Of a stretch of DNA of 11,179 nucleotides, positions 10,744 to 11,179 are shown in pieces. A program made the translations under genes and the position numbers. The notes beneath the pieces were generated by a model, which ran no database searches, was not told where the DNA came from, and worked only from the letters and a program-made list of their open reading frames with translations. The number at the start of each line of letters is the position of its first letter. Position 1 is the first letter of the stretch. The DNA comes from Acidobacteriota bacterium (GTDB taxonomy: Bacteria; Acidobacteriota; Vicinamibacteria; Vicinamibacterales; CAVVIG01), in contig QHWL01000022.1 of the NCBI GenBank assembly GCA_003222555.1, forward strand, positions 1-11,179. Direction: 5' to 3'.

Positions 10744-11179
10744 TCACGTCGTTACCAGAGCACGACTGGCAAGCCCGACCTGATTCCACGCCTTTCGCAC
10801 GGCTTTCTGCTCGAGGCTTCCGTCGCCAAATCGCGCCGTGGCGGCGGCCAGGGTTGCGTCAGCGGCCGCCTGGAACCCGGAATGCGCGCGCAGGTATTTC
10901 GTGAGCGCGTCGTACCAGATGGCGCCGGCCTTTTCCCATGCGCGCCCGCCAATCTCCATCGCCGCCAGATAGAACGCGTGGTTGGGAATCCCCGAGTTGA
11001 TGTGCACGCCGCCGTCGTCGTCGCCGGTCTCGACGAAGTGCTTCATGTCGGCCGGCTGTGGATCTTTGCCCAGGATCGGATCGTCGTACGCGGTGCCCGG
11101 CGCTTTCATCGATCGTAACGCGACCCCGTTGATGGCGGGGCCGAGCACTCCTTCGCCGATGAGCCAGCTGGCGGAGCGC
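10744..11179 (-). CDS. M4 family metallopeptidase (protealysin/thermolysin-like), C-terminal part
   Basis: The last 144 codons of a gene whose 5' part lies beyond the window. The frame is open to the right edge, where it reads SASWLIGEGVLGPAINGVAL, then MKAPGTAYDDPILGKDPQPA. This is a conserved M4 stretch that follows the zinc-ligand helix. GDDDGGVHINSGIPNHAFYL contains the catalytic His equivalent to His231 of thermolysin, and the IGGRAWEKAGAIWYDALTKY helix closes the fold. The HEXXH zinc motif must lie upstream, outside the window. The protein ends in LASRALVTT without an extra C-terminal domain, as in protealysin-like members. A GTG at 11148 is internal, not the start. The gene is convergent with the emfourin gene. 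Confidence 0.93.
   Translation of the reverse strand, partial: RSASWLIGEGVLGPAINGVALRSMKAPGTAYDDPILGKDPQPADMKHFVETGDDDGGVHINSGIPNHAFYLAAMEIGGRAWEKAGAIWYDALTKYLRAHSGFQAAADATLAAATARFGDGSLEQKAVRKAWNQVGLASRALVTT

Overview
The window is about 65-70% GC by eye, with strong G/C preference at third codon positions, a DUF547 protein, an emfourin/M4 peptidase pair, and several families of short dispersed repeats. That combination suggests a soil-type Acidobacteriota, perhaps of the Vicinamibacteria. This placement is inference: no rRNA or other phylogenetic marker is present apart from ribosomal protein L31.

Layout, left to right. (1) 1-843: the 5' end of an unidentified minus-strand gene, an inverted-repeat-bearing scar, a relic of a DinB-family gene (about 262-408), and a small minus-strand membrane protein. 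(2) 953-3497: a plus-strand set of alpha/beta hydrolase, secreted DUF547 protein and SDR oxidoreductase. The first two are only 13 bases apart; the third is set off by a TTCGTG-type palindromic repeat. (3) 3480-5150/5234: minus strand, an APC-superfamily amino-acid permease followed by a doubtful small ORF whose Shine-Dalgarno lies in a hairpin. (4) 5290-9826: a DEAD/DEAH helicase with a DUF1998/four-cysteine C-terminus (MrfA/YprA type), then an RNase-H-fold exonuclease with a TPR-like tail (MrfB/YprB type). In Bacillus subtilis this pair acts in a UvrABC-independent repair pathway for mitomycin C damage. (5) 9795-10055: rpmE (L31) on the minus strand, overlapping the end of mrfB tail to tail. 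(6) 10166-11179: an emfourin-type protease inhibitor facing the C-terminal part of an M4 (protealysin/thermolysin) metallopeptidase, with another TTCGTG palindrome between them.

The most unusual feature is the helicase gene. It carries in-frame insertions of repetitive DNA at three places between conserved blocks. Five copies of an 81-bp-based element (four in tandem forms, one alone) share a GGGGGTGGGGCCCC-type hairpin whose flanking stem bases covary, and a different inverted-repeat element (GGGACAGG type) sits in the N-terminal region. Removing them restores roughly the normal family length. This resembles protein-coding palindromic elements such as those of Rickettsia, but I know of no described element that matches. 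The partner gene mrfB is also expanded, by a 21-bp minisatellite inside its TPR-like region.
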